Below the pieces are notes generated by a model that did not search any database, had not been told where the DNA came from, and saw nothing but the letters and a program-made list of their open reading frames with translations. Of a stretch of DNA of 64,000 nt, positions 62,178 through 64,000 are shown piece by piece. How positions within the stretch are numbered: position 1 is the first letter of the stretch; each line of letters starts with the position of its first letter. The translations under genes and the position numbers were made by a program. The DNA is from Alicyclobacillus sp. ALC3 (GTDB lineage Bacteria > Bacillota > Bacilli > Alicyclobacillales > Alicyclobacillaceae): assembly GCF_028751195.1 (NCBI RefSeq), contig NZ_CP066784.1:620001-684000 (forward strand). The letters run 5' to 3'.

Positions 62178-63182
62178 TTACGCCAGTCGGAACAACTGCT
62201 CAGCATTCCTGTGGAAAATACCTTCTTTATCTTCTTCGCTCAGCCATTCGATACGTTCAATGATGGGGTGGGTATTGTCCATATACTGTCCTGTGTTCGG
62301 GTTGACCACGGAGGCTGTACCCGGGTTTTCCGTTCCAAACAGGCACCGATCTGGGCCGACCGTACGGAACAGTAGTTCCAGTGAATCCTGCGTGTAGAGA
62401 CAGGTGTCGAAGTAGAGGCGGCGCATACTTTCCTCGAATGGCTCCGCTTTCGGGTTGCGGTAACGGCCTGCCATAAACCTTCCGATTTGGTAGGGAACAG
62501 CTCCTCCTGCGTGTGAAATAATAAGTTTCAAATTGGGGAAATCTCGGAAGACGTTAGAGTTTAACAAGGACATCACGGCGATAGTCTCTTCGTTAATGAA
62601 GTGCAGGCTGTAGCTTTCCCGTGGCGACACACAGCTCGCCGAGTGAATGAGTGCGGGCACATCGAGTTCAACCAGTTTCTCGTATAGTGGATACCAGTAC
62701 TCTTCTCCCATGCCAGGCGGTGTCCCCGTTCCTTCATATGGGTCGGGGTTGATCATGCAGCCGATAAACCCGAGTTCCTTAACACAACGCTCGAGTTCTG
62801 GGAGCGTGTGGCGCACATCTGTTCCCGCTGATTGCGGTAGACCTGCAACGCCCTGAAACCTTCCGGGAAAGAGATTACATAGACGCGCTATGATATCGTT
62901 TGCTGCTTCGGTATACCAGTGAACGATACGCTCTGGCTGCATCGAGTGCATGGCGTGGAACGGACGCGGAGAAATAAACTGAACGTCTGTGCCAACACCG
63001 TTTAACAGTTCAATGTGTGTTGCGGGCTCTCCCGCACGAGCGCCCCAGACCGCTTTCATGAGCCGTTCGTCGGAGACGGAGACACCTCCTTTCCCGTGCG
63101 CACCGCGACTCGCCAAAAGTGAAGCCTGGTAGGCGTACAACTCAGGCGGGGCGACAACGTGACCGTGTACGTCGATTACCAC
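62178..63182 (-). CDS. ligJ: 4-oxalomesaconate hydratase (LigJ-type amidohydrolase-fold)
   Basis: 334 residues. VIDVHGH at the N-terminus gives the HxH metal site. LPELERCVKELGFIGCMINPDP, WYPLYEKLVELDVPALIHSAS, HAGGAVPYQIGRF and LFGTENPG follow the LigJ pattern closely. LigJ hydrates 4-oxalomesaconate to 4-carboxy-4-hydroxy-2-oxoadipate, the substrate of LigK encoded downstream. I chose the GTG at 63182 behind TGGAGG; ATG 63197 overlaps that site. Confidence 0.88.
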   Translation of the reverse strand: MVIDVHGHVVAPPELYAYQASLLASRGAHGKGGVSVSDERLMKAVWGARAGEPATHIELLNGVGTDVQFISPRPFHAMHSMQPERIVHWYTEAANDIIARLCNLFPGRFQGVAGLPQSAGTDVRHTLPELERCVKELGFIGCMINPDPYEGTGTPPGMGEEYWYPLYEKLVELDVPALIHSASCVSPRESYSLHFINEETIAVMSLLNSNVFRDFPNLKLIISHAGGAVPYQIGRFMAGRYRNPKAEPFEESMRRLYFDTCLYTQDSLELLFRTVGPDRCLFGTENPGTASVVNPNTGQYMDNTHPIIERIEWLSEEDKEGIFHRNAEQLFRLA

Positions 63183-63401
63183 TAGCACTACCTCCATTCA
63201 CTAAACCGGATTATAATCAACCAGTTTACTATACATGAGTGAACAGTATCAAATATTCTGTATCTTGTAAACAGAAAGGTTGCATTTGTTTGTCGGATTG
63301 GAGACGCGTGGAGGCCGCAACCAGGTACATGGTAAAATGGGTTCAATGCACGCCGGGGCCCGCCACAATGACTACAGGCCCAATGGGACGGGGGAATCAG
63401 C
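63183..63401. other. Divergent promoter region between ligJ and MarR genes
   Basis: A/T-rich, with TATAAT- and TATAGT-like boxes on the minus strand (around 63208-63234). Candidate minus-strand promoter TTTACA-17-TACTGT. I see no clean palindrome, though the imperfect dyads here are where a MarR dimer would be expected to bind. Confidence 0.45.
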
Positions 63402-64000
63402 ATGGGGCAACCGGATATGAGGATTCGCGAACAGAGAGAAAAACTGTATGCGGAAAAGGCCGAGCAATTACAGGCAAAAATCCACGCCATTGTCGACAGT
63501 TACGACGTTGTCCACCCGGACTTACACAAACCCTCCACAGAGTTGTCCATTTTGGTGGCCCGCGTCTACAACATGGTCTCGACTCTACTGAATGGATACA
63601 CGTCGACACATGGTTTGACGCATGCAAAGTTTACCACCCTGCTGCTCTTGTATCGCACGCCGGGTTATGAACTTCGCATGTCTGAAATTAGTGAGGAAAA
63701 TCATGTGACACGAACCAATATCACAAAACTCGTGGACGGGCTCGAATCCGAAGGATATGTGCAGCGGCGGCAGGATCGTACTGACCGTCGTAGTTCCCTG
63801 ATCCAATTGACGAACAAAGGGCGCTCCTATGTGGAAGACCATTTGGAGTCCTACCTCCAACTTCAGCGATTGATGTTTAATGAGCTCTCTGCCAGAGAAC
63901 AAGAATCGCTAATCACCATTCTCTACAAGCTTCTGTTCAGCCTTACGTTAAAGGGTGGGGAGGGTGAACTAAAACCCGACGAGTTTCATCGTGGAGAGGC
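63402..64000 (+). CDS. MarR-family transcriptional regulator, 3-prime end outside window
   Basis: About 199 residues visible. The winged HTH is clear: MSEISEENHVTRTNITKLVDGLESEGYVQRR in outline (key SEISEENHVTRTNITKLVDGLE) and the wing RQDRTDRRSSLIQLTNKGR. The frame begins at ATG 63402 after GGGGGAATC. Divergent from the aromatic operon, so it is the likely local repressor, released by the aromatic ligand. The frame is still open at the window end. Confidence 0.9.
   Translation, partial: MGQPDMRIREQREKLYAEKAEQLQAKIHAIVDSYDVVHPDLHKPSTELSILVARVYNMVSTLLNGYTSTHGLTHAKFTTLLLLYRTPGYELRMSEISEENHVTRTNITKLVDGLESEGYVQRRQDRTDRRSSLIQLTNKGRSYVEDHLESYLQLQRLMFNELSAREQESLITILYKLLFSLTLKGGEGELKPDEFHRGE

Noticed and set aside
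1..64000. CRISPR array, prophage, transposase or rRNA operon
   Set aside because: I saw no regularly spaced repeats, no phage structural or transposase genes, and no rRNA sequence. The only mobile trace is the group II intron end.

Overview
The window looks like a chromosome segment of an endospore-former-type Bacillota, most likely in the Alicyclobacillus neighbourhood. The grounds are strong AAAGGAGG-type ribosome sites with frequent GTG and TTG starts, lipobox-type binding proteins, an ECF sigma/anti-sigma pair, a CshA helicase, and a YdjO-type cold protein beside a cold-shock protein. The genus is inference. Almost all genes lie on the minus strand. The window is dominated by catabolic operons and their private regulators.

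Region 1 (1-12.5 kb) is one long minus-strand operon read from a TTGATT/TAAGAT promoter at about 12.5 kb. A perfect 22-bp palindrome overlaps the predicted transcription start, and the LacI-type repressor encoded in the operon is its likely ligand. Gene order is an orphan sugar-type ABC ATPase, aconitase-like large and small subunits (LeuC/LeuD-like), an isocitrate-lyase/PEP-mutase-family lyase, HyuA, HyuB, an isochorismatase-fold amidohydrolase, a HisD-like dehydrogenase, LacI, a 3-hydroxyacyl-CoA-dehydrogenase-type enzyme and a cut-off SDR. Region 2 (12.8-23.8 kb) repeats the core in another arrangement: a flavoprotein, LeuC/LeuD-like, lyase, HyuB, HyuA, an IclR regulator, an isochorismatase-fold protein that has lost its nucleophilic cysteine, and an MFS carrier. 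A 19-bp palindrome in its leader is the probable IclR operator. Read as chemistry, the shared core is cyclic imide or lactam opening, amide hydrolysis, C=C hydration and C-C cleavage of the resulting malate-type acid. I recognise each step from separate known pathways but not this combination. It is the best candidate for an undescribed system in the window.

Region 3 (23.8-29.5 kb) is a sulfate-ester block: a formylglycine-type sulfatase, an MFS carrier, a metallo-beta-lactamase-fold alkylsulfatase, and a TetR regulator with a clear palindromic operator over its own promoter. Region 4 (29.5-34.7 kb) holds an ECF sigma/anti-sigma pair, an HxlR regulator, a lipoprotein, an HD-domain hydrolase, a decayed PduO-type adenosyltransferase, an initiator tRNA and a structured non-coding stretch.

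Region 5 (34.8-39.6 kb) handles amino acids, probably D-amino acids: an APC permease, an Asp/Glu racemase-family protein with an atypical active site, a D-cysteine-desulfhydrase-type PLP enzyme and a divergent LysR regulator. Region 6 (39.7-49.5 kb) is amino-sugar use: nagB, an MFS carrier, nagA, a SIS-domain protein, a MalFG-type ABC importer with its binding lipoprotein, a ROK kinase and a ROK repressor. Region 7 (50.2-52.5 kb) is a cold-response group (CshA, a CspA-type protein, YdjO), each with strong RNA hairpins around it. Between 53 and 54.4 kb lies a scar: an FN3 gene fragment, the domain V end of a group IIC intron, and an ilvC N-terminal fragment.

Region 8 (54.4-64 kb) is an aromatic ring-cleavage cluster: a two-subunit Rieske dioxygenase, an MFS carrier, three RraA/LigK-family proteins, a phthalate-dioxygenase-type Rieske oxygenase, a LigB-type extradiol dioxygenase, a LigJ-type 4-oxalomesaconate hydratase and a divergent MarR regulator. 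The set fits a protocatechuate 4,5-cleavage or gallate-type route ending in pyruvate and oxaloacetate.
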